Position numbers and translations under genes: made by a program | In this document: positions 7,116 through 15,336 of the stretch, piece after piece | Numbering within the stretch: position 1 is the stretch's first letter | How the letters are laid out: each line of letters opens with the position of its first letter | Notes under the pieces: generated by a model | Told to the model about the DNA's origin: nothing | Database searches by the model: none | Seen by the model: the letters and a program-made list of their open reading frames with translations, nothing else | Source of the DNA: Candidatus Saccharicenans sp. | Lineage (GTDB): Bacteria; Acidobacteriota; Aminicenantia; Aminicenantales; Saccharicenantaceae | Reading direction: 5' to 3' | NCBI GenBank assembly: GCA_017992175.1 | Contig: JAGOPD010000010.1 | Span: 1 to 40,846 of the forward strand | DNA: 40,846 nucleotides

Positions 7116-8486
7116 CTAATGATTAAAGAGGTGACTCAGGCTGTCACCTATTTTTTTAAAAATATCACCAAGGCTTTTCCAGCCAGTCGGCATGGTTTTA
7201 ACCAGATCATTTAAAATGACAAAACCCATGATAAAAATGACCAGCAAGAAACCGATCTGCAGCCAGATTTCTCTCATCCTGGGGCTTAGATCCCTTCTAA
7301 TAATAGCTTCAATCATCAAGACAAAAATCTGGCCGCCATCAAAAACCGGAATAGGCAGCAGGTTCAAAATCCCGAGCTGCAGGCTGATAATGGCAATCCA
7401 GGACAGCAGCTGCAGCAGTCCCATCTGCATAGCCGCATAAGAAAATTTGGCGATTTCAAGTGGACCACCCAGTTGTTTGGCTGAGGCCCGGCCGGTAAAC
7501 AGGTCTTTTAGAAAATTCATGACCAGAAAGGTGTTTTTGGCATTGTCATTCAGACTGCGGGCAATGGCCGGGAACAACGAGTACTTCTGGGTAACCGATT
7601 TAGCCCCCTGCATAACGCCAATTTTTCCTACATTGCCTTCTTTTCTGGGAGTAACAGTCAAATCAAGAATCTGCCCCTGACGATCAACAGTAATCTTGAC
7701 CGATACCTCCGGATTCTTTTCTATTTTCTCCACAAAATTATAGAAAAAGACCGGCTGGTCGTTAATGGCCAGCATGACGTCTCCTGGTTTAACCCCCGCT
7801 TTTTCCGCCGGCGAACCGGGAGTAACCATCATGACCTGGGTAAGAATTTTCGCCCGGAAGCCGGCATAGCCCATGTCATACTTGGTAATTTTATCAGTCT
7901 TGAGTGGAACATTTAGAATCTGGCCAGACCTTTTAACCTCCAGGGTTAAAATCTGGTCAGGCTTTGAGCCAATGGTTATTTCGACATCATTCCAGGTTTT
8001 TACCTGACGGCCATTGATTTTAAGAATTTCATCCTCAATCAGCAACCCGGCTTTTTCTGCTGGTGAACCAGGATCAATATAGCCGATAACTGGCGGCTGT
8101 TCCTGATATTCAGGCACGGTCACTCCGGCCATATTGATAATGGCCACCAGGACGATGGCCAGAATGATATTCATGATTGAACCCATGACCATGATCAAAA
8201 ACCGCTGAAACCGGTTTTTAGCCATAAAATCATCCGGGGCTAACTCCCGGTTCTTATCGAACATACCTTCACCCAGCAGTTTCACATAACCGCCGAGTGG
8301 AATGAGGCAAACCCGGTAATCAGTCCCCCCCTTTTTAAAACCAAACAGGCGCTGGCCAAAGCCTAAGGAAAAGACTTCGACTCTAACCCCGACCAGCTTG
8401 GCGGTAAAAAAATGTCCGAATTCATGAATAAAAACCAGCACGCCGAAAACAATGATAAAGGCCACTATGGTGCCGACAATGGTCAT
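7116..8486 (-). CDS. rseP: RseP-like site-2 intramembrane zinc metalloprotease
   Basis: This 456-residue membrane protease cleaves membrane-anchored substrates such as anti-sigma factors and remnant signal peptides. The zinc motif HEFGH lies in the first helix (H21, E22, H25), and the second metal motif NLLPIPVFDGG lies in a late helix. Two PDZ domains are present between them, each with a PGSPAEKAG core (near residues 140-150 and 225-235). Like E. coli RseP, it has two tandem PDZs, while many homologues have one. Three further hydrophobic segments are clear. It sits 2 bases downstream of dxr in the conserved isoprenoid/envelope operon. No obvious anti-sigma factor partner is in the window. 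Confidence 0.94.
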   Translation of the reverse strand: MTIVGTIVAFIIVFGVLVFIHEFGHFFTAKLVGVRVEVFSLGFGQRLFGFKKGGTDYRVCLIPLGGYVKLLGEGMFDKNRELAPDDFMAKNRFQRFLIMVMGSIMNIILAIVLVAIINMAGVTVPEYQEQPPVIGYIDPGSPAEKAGLLIEDEILKINGRQVKTWNDVEITIGSKPDQILTLEVKRSGQILNVPLKTDKITKYDMGYAGFRAKILTQVMMVTPGSPAEKAGVKPGDVMLAINDQPVFFYNFVEKIEKNPEVSVKITVDRQGQILDLTVTPRKEGNVGKIGVMQGAKSVTQKYSLFPAIARSLNDNAKNTFLVMNFLKDLFTGRASAKQLGGPLEIAKFSYAAMQMGLLQLLSWIAIISLQLGILNLLPIPVFDGGQIFVLMIEAIIRRDLSPRMREIWLQIGFLLVIFIMGFVILNDLVKTMPTGWKSLGDIFKKIGDSLSHLFNH

Positions 8487-8488
8487 TT

Positions 8489-9676
8489 CTACTTTCCCTT
8501 CATATTGACTAACTGATTTAGATATTGATTAGCCATAATTCTTGTCTTCCGGTCTATTTCAAAAATATCCTCAATTGAGCCGATCCTGCCCGGTTGAGGC
8601 TGCCGGTAGCAATGATCAACTATTAAATTTATCTGGCCGAACTTAATTTTGCCATTCAGAAAAGCGGTCACGGCCACTTCATTGGCGGCATTCAGCCTGA
8701 CCGGATAACTCAGGTCAGCCAGCAGGGCTTTTCTGGCCAGGAAAAAGAGTGGATATCTCTCTTTCTCCTCCACCGGATAAAATTCCAGACCGGTCAGGCT
8801 GGCCAGATTGAGAGGTGGCAGGCAGGATTCCAGCCGCTCGGGATAACTCAAGGCATACTGGATCGGGATTCTCATGTCGGTCTGACTTAATTCAGCCAGG
8901 ATCGAGCCATCCCGGAACTCAACCAGGGCATGAACCAGGCTCTGAGGATGAATCAGGACCTGCAACTGGTCTGGCTCCAAATCAAATAACCATTTAGCTT
9001 CAATTAGCTCCAGGCCCTTATTCATCAGAGTGGCTGAATCGATGGTCACCTTTTTCCCCATGCTCCAGCGCGGATGTTTTAAAGCTTCCTCCACCCGGCG
9101 GTCAGCCAGATCACTTAAAGGCAGGCGGAAAAAAGGACCACCGGAAGCTGTTAAATAAACCCTTTTAAGATATTTTTTTCTTTGCCCCTGAAGACACTGA
9201 AAAATAGCCGAATGTTCGCTGTCAACCGGAATAATCCTGGCCCCTGTCCGGGAAGCTACCTTCTTTAAAAATGGGCCAGCCACCACCATTGATTCTTTAT
9301 TGGCCAGAGCTACATCTTTCCCGGCCTCGAGAGCGGCCAGGGTTGGTTTCAGCCCGGCGATGCCGGTAATAGCAGAAACCACCAGATCCGCCTGGAGGCC
9401 AGTGACCAGGTCAATCAATCCAGTTTCACCGGCTAAAATTTTTGGGCCGGTTCGACTAAACTTTTTCTGCAGGCGAAGTGAATCGGCCGGTCTTTTAACC
9501 GCCGCCGCCTGCGGTCTGAATTCTTCAATCTGTTCCGCCAGCAGTCTGATATTTTTCCCGCCAGCCAGGCCGGTGATTTCAAATTTCCCGGGATAGTGGC
9601 GGATGACATCGAGCGTGCTGCTGCCAATTGAACCGGTGCTCCCGAGGATAATGACTTTTTTTCGGCTTTTATTCAT
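8489..9676 (-). CDS. dxr: 1-deoxy-D-xylulose 5-phosphate reductoisomerase
   Basis: Dxr (IspC) converts DXP to methylerythritol 4-phosphate with NADPH, the first committed MEP step. The NADPH-binding motif GSTGSIGSST is at the N-terminus. Then come ALANKESMVVAG, the metal and substrate site PVDSEHSAIFQCL, and the TIDSATLMNKGLELIEA block. All are hallmark sequences, and the length of about 395 residues is normal. The frame reaches a TTG at 9682. The ATG two codons further in is preferred, although both have only a weak ribosome site. It lies between cdsA and rseP in a tightly packed operon, the common bacterial arrangement. Confidence 0.96.
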   Translation of the reverse strand: MNKSRKKVIILGSTGSIGSSTLDVIRHYPGKFEITGLAGGKNIRLLAEQIEEFRPQAAAVKRPADSLRLQKKFSRTGPKILAGETGLIDLVTGLQADLVVSAITGIAGLKPTLAALEAGKDVALANKESMVVAGPFLKKVASRTGARIIPVDSEHSAIFQCLQGQRKKYLKRVYLTASGGPFFRLPLSDLADRRVEEALKHPRWSMGKKVTIDSATLMNKGLELIEAKWLFDLEPDQLQVLIHPQSLVHALVEFRDGSILAELSQTDMRIPIQYALSYPERLESCLPPLNLASLTGLEFYPVEEKERYPLFFLARKALLADLSYPVRLNAANEVAVTAFLNGKIKFGQINLIVDHCYRQPQPGRIGSIEDIFEIDRKTRIMANQYLNQLVNMKGK

Positions 9677-9701
9677 CTTCAATTGTTATTCAGATTGTCT
9701 T

Positions 9702-10511
9702 TTATTTAATGATCAGCAGTTTCATCAGATAATAAAAAAACGGACAGGCTAAGGTAAAGCTATCAATCCGGTCCAGGATACCACCATGACCGGGAATAAG
9801 ATTAGACGAATCTTTAACTCCAGCCGCTCTCTTAAAAAGCGACTCAAGCGGGTCAGCCACCTGGGCCCCGGCATGGACAACAGCGCTCAAAACCAAAATC
9901 TCTAATAAGGGGAACCTGGGCAGAAGAACAGTTCTGGCCAGCCAGCCGCCGGCCACGGCCCAGATAATCCCGCCGATGGCACCTTCCCAGGTCTTATTCG
10001 GGCTGGCGATCGGAGTCATTTTGTGACGGCCAAATTTCTTTCCGATCAAAAAAGCCCCGGTATCTCCCAGAAAGATAACTGTGAACAACAGATAGAGCCA
10101 GAGTAACCCAAAATCCCTTCTAATCCAGTAAAAAAAATTGATAGTCAGGCTGACATAGATCACCCCCGAGACGGTTACGCTGAAAGAGCCGGGGAAAATG
10201 GCCAGTTTCTCTAAGGTATTGGTGTCAATGACAAAATAGACAAACGCTATGATGGTAATCAGAGTAAAGCCCAGTAAAAAAGGGAACTGATCAAAATAGA
10301 AAGTAGCTCCGATGATTAAAGCAAACAGGCAGCCCAGTAATTTCTTGGGATAAAATTTACGACGGTTGCTTAAGTTATAGAACTCCAGCAGCCCGCCAAT
10401 AATAATCGCCTGGACCAGGAGAAAAAAAATCCAGGGTGGGGTAAACTGGATGATTAAAAATAAAACCGCAATTAAAATTAAAGCTGATTTTGTTCTTTGA
10501 GCTAAACTCAT
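9702..10511 (-). CDS. cdsA: Phosphatidate cytidylyltransferase
   Basis: CdsA makes CDP-diacylglycerol from phosphatidate and CTP in the inner membrane, feeding all phospholipid synthesis. The sequence of 269 residues is almost entirely hydrophobic, with about seven to eight membrane spans. It ends with the CDS signature, seen here as SLFKRAAGVKDSSN followed by LIPGHGGILDRIDS, which carries the metal-binding aspartates. It begins 5 bases after the uppS stop, implying co-transcription. The ATG start is unambiguous by position. Nothing unusual is seen. Confidence 0.95.
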   Translation of the reverse strand: MSLAQRTKSALILIAVLFLIIQFTPPWIFFLLVQAIIIGGLLEFYNLSNRRKFYPKKLLGCLFALIIGATFYFDQFPFLLGFTLITIIAFVYFVIDTNTLEKLAIFPGSFSVTVSGVIYVSLTINFFYWIRRDFGLLWLYLLFTVIFLGDTGAFLIGKKFGRHKMTPIASPNKTWEGAIGGIIWAVAGGWLARTVLLPRFPLLEILVLSAVVHAGAQVADPLESLFKRAAGVKDSSNLIPGHGGILDRIDSFTLACPFFYYLMKLLIIK

Positions 10512-10516
10512 CTCAA

Positions 10517-11290
10517 TTAATCTTCTTTCTGGCTGACGCCCCCGAATCTTCTTTCCCTTTTCTGGTAGTCAACAATGGCTTGCAGGAGGTCTTTTTTCCG
10601 GAAATCAGGCCAGAGAACAGGCGTAATCCAGAATTCAGTATAGGCGCACTGCCAGAGTAGAAAATTCGACAGTCTCATCTCACCGCTGGTCCTGATCAGC
10701 AGATCAGGATCAGGCAAATTAGCTGTGTCTAAGCATCTCGAAAAAGTCTTTTCATCCAGCTGATCGGGCTGGGCAGGCTTTTTCAACAGCTTCTGGCAGG
10801 CCTTGAGTATTTCCTGCCGGCCGCCATAATTCAGGGCCAGAATGAGAGACATCCGGCTATTGTTTCCGGTCATTTTTTCCAGCCGGTTAAGTTCATGACG
10901 GACAAAAAAGGGGATACCTTTTCTCTCTCCTATAACCTGCAACTTTAAATCATGATCAATCAGGGTCTTTTCGGCCTGTTTGAGGTTTTCGGCTAGCAAT
11001 TCCCAGAGAGTTTTGACCTCACCTGGCGGTCTTTTCCAGTTCTCCTGAGAAAAGGCATAAAGGGTAAGGTATTTTATTCCCAGGCGGGCAGAAGCCTCGA
11101 TCGTTTCCTGAACTGATTCCTTGGCTGCCCGGTGGCCTTCAGTCCGCGGTAAATTCCTTTTTTGAGCCCAGCGGCCATTGCCGTCCATAATGATGGCAAT
11201 ATGAACAGGCAGGCGGGAAAAATCTATCTGATCAACCAGTTCGGCCTCAGGGCTGCCTGGCTGGATGTAGTCTTTAAGATTATCAGGCAT
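10517..11290 (-). CDS. uppS: Isoprenyl (undecaprenyl) diphosphate synthase
   Basis: UppS is a cis-prenyltransferase that extends farnesyl diphosphate with isopentenyl diphosphate to make the lipid carrier for cell-wall and glycan synthesis. Diagnostic motifs are IIMDGNGRWA, RTEGHRAA, LTLYAFSQENW, ALNYGGRQEI and the C-terminal DLLIRTSGEMRLSNFLLWQ. The open frame extends to a TTG at 11326, but that TTG is the first base of a perfect -35 box, and an ATG at 11299 lies inside the -10 box. The ATG at 11290 coincides with the predicted transcription start, implying a leaderless message and a 257-residue protein. It is the first gene of the uppS-cdsA-dxr-rseP-ispG-larE operon. Confidence 0.93.
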   Translation of the reverse strand: MPDNLKDYIQPGSPEAELVDQIDFSRLPVHIAIIMDGNGRWAQKRNLPRTEGHRAAKESVQETIEASARLGIKYLTLYAFSQENWKRPPGEVKTLWELLAENLKQAEKTLIDHDLKLQVIGERKGIPFFVRHELNRLEKMTGNNSRMSLILALNYGGRQEILKACQKLLKKPAQPDQLDEKTFSRCLDTANLPDPDLLIRTSGEMRLSNFLLWQCAYTEFWITPVLWPDFRKKDLLQAIVDYQKRERRFGGVSQKED

Positions 11291-11297
11291 GCCAAAC

Positions 11298-11326
11298 ATT
11301 ATAAGTAGCCTTAAGAAATTTGTCAA
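11298..11326 (-). promoter_or_regulatory. Perfect consensus sigma-70 promoter of the uppS operon
   Basis: On the minus strand TTGACA (11326-11321) and TATAAT (11303-11298) are separated by exactly 17 bases, an ideal housekeeping promoter. Counting seven bases past the -10 box puts the transcription start at the A of the uppS ATG (11290). The -35 box lies 14 bases from that of the divergent hypC promoter. Confidence 0.8.
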
Positions 11327-11340
11327 AAAAGCCGGTTTTA

Positions 11341-11369
11341 TAGACAGGCTGGCGGGTCTATGCTAATAT
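11341..11369 (+). promoter_or_regulatory. hypC promoter
   Basis: TAGACA (11341-11346) and TAATAT (11364-11369) are 17 bases apart, matching 5 of 6 and 4 of 6 consensus positions. Transcription would start near 11376, giving a leader of about 12 bases that contains the AGAGGA ribosome site of hypC. Confidence 0.55.
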
Positions 11370-11387
11370 TTTCAAAAAGAGGATGAT

Positions 11388-11609
11388 ATGTGCCTGGCAG
11401 TACCCGGAAAAGTAATCAGTTTAAATGACAACGGGACAGGTCAGGTTGACTACTTAGGCAGTCAGGTTCTGGCCAATTTTTCTCTCCTGTCCGGCATCAG
11501 AATTGGCGACTGGGTTATAGTTCATGCCGGTTTTGCTATCTCCAGGCTCGATCAAAAAGAAGCGCGCCGGACTCTCAAGCTCTTCCAGGAACTGGAAAAG
11601 CAGTCTTAG
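11388..11609 (+). CDS. hypC: Hydrogenase maturation chaperone HypC
   Basis: HypC (73 residues) carries the Fe(CO)(CN)2 group with HypD and delivers it to the large subunit of [NiFe] hydrogenase. The invariant N-terminus MCLAVPGKV is present, including the functional Cys2. GDWVIVHAGFAI, the HypC/HupF barrel signature, follows. An AGAGGA site precedes the ATG. The hypD start comes 10 bases after the stop codon. No hydrogenase structural genes and no hypA, hypB or hypF are in the window. Confidence 0.95.
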   Translation: MCLAVPGKVISLNDNGTGQVDYLGSQVLANFSLLSGIRIGDWVIVHAGFAISRLDQKEARRTLKLFQELEKQS

Positions 11610-11619
11610 GGTAGGGGCC

Positions 11620-12759
11620 ATGACCGGGCCAGTTTTTCACCGCACGCCTTTCTCTGACTGGAGAACAAGAGAAACCACTGACCATTTGCTTCGGGCCATT
11701 GAAACCGAAACCAGACACCTCCCCGCCGCTCTCAAGCTAATGGAAGTCTGTGGTACCCATACCATGGTCCTCCATCGCTCAGGCTTAAAGCCGCAGCTAC
11801 GGGCAGCCGGGATTGAGCTGATTTCAGGACCTGGCTGTCCGGTATGCATTACACCTGATTATTACCATGAAGCAATAATTGACCTTCTGACCGCCCGTGA
11901 TGATATTATCGTTTGCACTTTTGGCGATCTGACCAGAGTCCCGACCAGGAAAGGCTCTTTACAAACTGTTGTCCCGCAGCCTGGTTCCAGGTTGAAAATA
12001 GTTTACTCTCCTGAAGAAGCTATCAAAGAAGCCTGGAGTCAGCCTGACAAGCAGGTAATCTTTTTTGGCGCCGGTTTTGAAACTACTATTCCGGGCATCA
12101 CTTTTACCGTCAAGACAGCCTCCGAACTGAATTTAAAAAATTATTCACTCCTGACAGCTTTCTGGTTGATTCCACCGGCCCTAAGGGCCATTATTGAATC
12201 GGGAGAGCTGGCCATCAACGGCTTTATCTACCCGGGGCATGTCAGTGTCATCATTGGCGAAAAACCCTATGCCTTTATCGCTGAAAAATATCATCTGCCG
12301 GGAGCGATTTCCGGTTTTGAGCCGGCCGACATCCTTCTGGGCGTTCTATCAGTGGTCAGACAAATAAGAAGCGGGAAGCCGCGGGTCGCCAATGAATATC
12401 AGAGAGTGGTCAAACCTCAAGGCAACCCGCAGGCCCTGGCTCTGATGGAGAAATATCTGAGCAAAACCGCTGCCGACTGGCGCGGACTGGGGATAATCCC
12501 AGATAGCGGGCTGAAATTGAAACCAGACTACTCTGCCTTTGATGCCCTGAAAAAGTTTTCGCTCAAGCTGAAGCCAGGCCAGACTGGAAAAACAGCCTGC
12601 CGGTGCGGAGAGGTACTAAAAGGCCTGATTGGTCCTGGCGACTGTCCCCTGTTTGGCCGGCAATGCTGGCCCGATAGCCCCCAGGGACCCTGCATGGTTT
12701 CTTATGAAGGAGCCTGCCTTGTAGAATACAAGTTTTCTGGAGCGAAACATCATGACTAA
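11620..12759 (+). CDS. hypD: Hydrogenase maturation protein HypD
   Basis: HypD is the [4Fe-4S] scaffold on which the Fe(CN)2CO unit of [NiFe] hydrogenase is built together with HypC and HypE. Conserved motifs are MEVCGTHTM, SGPGCPVC and GAGFETT, plus the C-terminal cluster domain CRCGEVLKG...CPLFGRQC. The frame is open upstream to 11524 inside hypC. The ATG at 11620 is preferred because it gives the normal length (379 residues), follows hypC by 10 bases, and has a TAGGGG ribosome site. The end overlaps the hypE start by 8 bases, implying translational coupling. Confidence 0.94.
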   Translation: MTGPVFHRTPFSDWRTRETTDHLLRAIETETRHLPAALKLMEVCGTHTMVLHRSGLKPQLRAAGIELISGPGCPVCITPDYYHEAIIDLLTARDDIIVCTFGDLTRVPTRKGSLQTVVPQPGSRLKIVYSPEEAIKEAWSQPDKQVIFFGAGFETTIPGITFTVKTASELNLKNYSLLTAFWLIPPALRAIIESGELAINGFIYPGHVSVIIGEKPYAFIAEKYHLPGAISGFEPADILLGVLSVVRQIRSGKPRVANEYQRVVKPQGNPQALALMEKYLSKTAADWRGLGIIPDSGLKLKPDYSAFDALKKFSLKLKPGQTGKTACRCGEVLKGLIGPGDCPLFGRQCWPDSPQGPCMVSYEGACLVEYKFSGAKHHD

Positions 12760-13738
12760 AGTCAGCCTGGAGCTGGGCAGCGGCGGAAGATTAATGAGGG
12801 ATTTCATCTCGGAAAAAGTCGTCAGGTTATTTAAAAACCCAATCTTAAGTGAACTTCACGATGCCGCTCACCTACCCGGGGGCTTAGCTCTGACCACTGA
12901 TTCCTATACGGTTGACCCATTGTTTTTCCCGGGCGGGGATATTGGCAGTCTCTGCATCAACGGGACGGTCAATGATCTGGTCGTTTCCGGAGCCAGGCCA
13001 GCCTACCTGACTCTGTCGCTGATCATAGAAGAAGGTTTTGAGCTCGAACAGCTGGAGAAAATACTTCAATCAATAAAAAAGACAGCCAGGAAAAATTCCG
13101 TAGAAATCGTAACCGGTGATACCAAAGTCGTTCCCCAGGGACAGGGAGGGAAAATCTATATCAACACCGCCGGGGTCGGGCGCCTGCTAGGCAGGCCGCA
13201 GCCCCGTAAGATTAAACCAGGTGATAAAATCATCGTCACCGGAGAGGTTGGAGAACATGGCCTGGCTATTATGTTGAGCAGGAATAACTTTCCACTTGTT
13301 TCCGGAGTCAAGAGTGATTGCGCGCCGCTCCTTTTTCTTCTTCCCCTCTGGAGGCAGGGCGTCCTGTGGATGAGAGATATCACCAGGGGCGGGCTGGCTA
13401 CCGTCCTGGCTGAACTGGCTCAGACAATTTCTTATCCCCTGCTTGTAGAAGAAGACAAAATCCCCTATTCCACCCGGCTGCAGGGAGCAGTGGAAATTCT
13501 CGGAATTGATCCTCTCTACTTAGCCTGTGAAGGCCGGGCGGTAATAGTCGCACCCGACAGAAAAGCAGAATTGATTTTAAACAGGCTAAGGTCTAATCCT
13601 CAGGGAAGAAAAGCTGCCATTATCGGCGAGGTTCAAACTAAAACCGGACAACCGGGTGAAACCCTGCTCAAAACTTCTACTGGCGGGTTGCGGCTGCTTG
13701 AGCCTCTTACCTCAGAGCTGCTGCCGCGAATCTGCTAA
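12752..13738 (+). CDS. hypE: Hydrogenase maturation protein HypE
   Basis: HypE (328 residues) dehydrates the thiocarbamate on its own C-terminal cysteine to a thiocyanate, the cyanide source for [NiFe] hydrogenase. The protein ends with the diagnostic PRIC, whose last residue is the modified cysteine. The AIR-synthase-like ATP-binding fold is visible through ELGSGGRLM at the start, TTDSYTVDPLFFPGGDIG, and MRDITRGGLATVL. HypE needs HypF to supply carbamoyl groups, and HypF is not in this window. It is the last gene of hypCDE and ends 24 bases from the convergent epimerase gene, with no terminator hairpin visible between them. Confidence 0.95.
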   Translation: MTKVSLELGSGGRLMRDFISEKVVRLFKNPILSELHDAAHLPGGLALTTDSYTVDPLFFPGGDIGSLCINGTVNDLVVSGARPAYLTLSLIIEEGFELEQLEKILQSIKKTARKNSVEIVTGDTKVVPQGQGGKIYINTAGVGRLLGRPQPRKIKPGDKIIVTGEVGEHGLAIMLSRNNFPLVSGVKSDCAPLLFLLPLWRQGVLWMRDITRGGLATVLAELAQTISYPLLVEEDKIPYSTRLQGAVEILGIDPLYLACEGRAVIVAPDRKAELILNRLRSNPQGRKAAIIGEVQTKTGQPGETLLKTSTGGLRLLEPLTSELLPRIC

Positions 13739-13761
13739 AAGCCAGAGCCTGGCTAAGATAA

Positions 13762-14709
13762 TCAGGCGGATTGCTTTTTATACCAGTCAACTGTTAGCCT
13801 TAAACCCTGCTGGAAATCAATATCCGGCTCAAAGCCCAGAAGTTTCCTGGCTTTATCGACAGAGGCATAGGAATCTTTGATATCTCCGGGGCGGGCCGGG
13901 GCATATTCAGGTTTTAGAGTTCGCCCCAGGCAGCTGGCGATTTCTGCCGCCAAACGATTGATTGTCATCCGCTCAGAAGAGCCAATATTAAAGACTTCTC
14001 CCCGGAAATGTTCAGCCTGAGCCGCCAGCAGGTTGGCTTTGACCACGTTGCCGACATAAATAAAATCGCGGGTCTGCTGGCCATCGCCAAAAATTGTGGG
14101 CGCCTGACCTCGGAGCATAAGTTTGATAAAAATGGGAATAACGGCTGCATATTGAGAATTAGGGTCCTGACGTGGTCCAAAAACATTAAAATAACGGAGG
14201 CAAACGGCATTAAAATTATAAAGATAGCTGAAGACCTGGCAGTATTTCTCTGAGGCCAGCTTCTGGGCGGCATAAGGCGAAAGAGGCTTGCCTTCGCTCC
14301 CCTCCTTCTTAGGGAAAACCTCATCATCTCCATAGACAGCTGAGGAAGAGGCTAAGACAAAGCTCTTAACTCCGGCTTTGACCCCAGCCTGAAGCAAATT
14401 CAGTGTCCCGGTCAAATTTATGTCATGAGCCAGGAAAGGCTCGGAGATTGACCTGGGAACGGAAGCTAAAGCGGCCTGATGTAAAATTACTTCCATCCCG
14501 GTGGCCGCTTCAAGGCAGAGGTCCTGGTTCCTGATATCGCCCCTGATTATTTCTATTTTTGAGCTCAATCCGGCCAGGTTTTCTTCTTTGCCGGTTGAAA
14601 AATCATCAAGAACTCTGACCTGGTACTGGCGCTTAACCAGTTCCTCAACTATATGCGAGCCGATAAAACCAGCTCCCCCGGTGACCAAATAGTTTTTATG
14701 TTCTGGCAT
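13762..14709 (-). CDS. NAD-dependent nucleotide-sugar 4-epimerase (extended SDR)
   Basis: This 315-residue extended short-chain dehydrogenase/reductase acts on UDP-sugars. The N-terminal TGGAGFIGSHIVEEL binds NAD. The catalytic SSSAVYGD and YAAQKLASEKY (YxxxK) segments are present. RYFNVFGPRQDPNSQYAAVIP, split here by its PRQ turn, is the usual epimerase substrate loop. The closest types are UDP-glucose or UDP-N-acetylglucosamine 4-epimerases, and specificity cannot be read. AGGA precedes the ATG by 7 bases. It is the last gene of the RHH-sat-AP-cysC operon, 16 bases after cysC, which hints at a sulfated or otherwise decorated surface sugar. Confidence 0.87.
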   Translation of the reverse strand: MPEHKNYLVTGGAGFIGSHIVEELVKRQYQVRVLDDFSTGKEENLAGLSSKIEIIRGDIRNQDLCLEAATGMEVILHQAALASVPRSISEPFLAHDINLTGTLNLLQAGVKAGVKSFVLASSSAVYGDDEVFPKKEGSEGKPLSPYAAQKLASEKYCQVFSYLYNFNAVCLRYFNVFGPRQDPNSQYAAVIPIFIKLMLRGQAPTIFGDGQQTRDFIYVGNVVKANLLAAQAEHFRGEVFNIGSSERMTINRLAAEIASCLGRTLKPEYAPARPGDIKDSYASVDKARKLLGFEPDIDFQQGLRLTVDWYKKQSA

Positions 14710-14725
14710 TTTTTATTCCTGAAGC

Positions 14726-15271
14726 TTATCTGTGCTCATCAAGATAACCGGCCTCATGGAGATAAGCCAGGACTTTTCTGGCACTTTCTTCGAGTGTCTC
14801 CCGGTCAGTCTCAAGGATCAGTTCCGGTTGAAGCGGCTCTTCGTAGGGATCGGAAATGCCGGTAAACTCTTTTATCTCGCCCTTGATGGCTTTTTGATAC
14901 ATGCCCTTCACATCGCGGGACATACAGACCTCCAGCGGGCATTTCACATAAACTTCTATAAAGTCGCCTATCTCCTGCCGGGCTTCAGCCCTGATCTCGC
15001 GGTAAGGGGAAATAAAGGAAGTCAGGACAGCCACTCCATTCCTGGTCAGAAGTTTGGCCACGAAAGTTACCCGCCGGATATTTTCATCCCGGTCATGGCG
15101 GGAAAAACCAAGATCCCGGCAGAGGCTCTGGCGAACAACATCTCCGTCCAGGCGTTCAACTTTTAAGCCATCTTCCCTGAGCAGGCTGGCCACCCGGTCA
15201 GCTATGGCTGACTTGCCCGAGCAGGGCAAGCCGGTAAACCACAGGGTAAAACCTTTTTGTTCCTGGCACAT
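14726..15271 (-). CDS. cysC: Adenylyl-sulfate (APS) kinase
   Basis: CysC phosphorylates APS to PAPS, the universal sulfate donor. The 181-residue protein has the P-loop TGLPCSGKS (about 13-21), the LDGDVVR segment that binds APS, the RRVTFVAKLL region and SFISPYREIR, all typical. A TTG and an ATG are adjacent. The ATG at 15271 has AAGGAG at good spacing. It lies between the AP-superfamily enzyme and the epimerase, in the same operon as sat. Together sat and cysC make PAPS. No PAPS reductase (cysH) or sulfite reductase is nearby, so a biosynthetic sulfation role is more likely than assimilation, although this rests on a limited window. Confidence 0.94.
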   Translation of the reverse strand: MCQEQKGFTLWFTGLPCSGKSAIADRVASLLREDGLKVERLDGDVVRQSLCRDLGFSRHDRDENIRRVTFVAKLLTRNGVAVLTSFISPYREIRAEARQEIGDFIEVYVKCPLEVCMSRDVKGMYQKAIKGEIKEFTGISDPYEEPLQPELILETDRETLEESARKVLAYLHEAGYLDEHR

Positions 15272-15336
15272 CAAACTACTCCTTTATTCATCTTTTTTAC
15301 TTTATTTTTTATCAATTTTTACCAGCCAGTTGACAA

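Noticed and set aside
11299..11326. Extended uppS start codons (TTG at 11326, ATG at 11299)
   Set aside because: The TTG is the -35 box and the ATG lies in the -10 box of a perfect promoter, so neither would be in the mRNA made from it.
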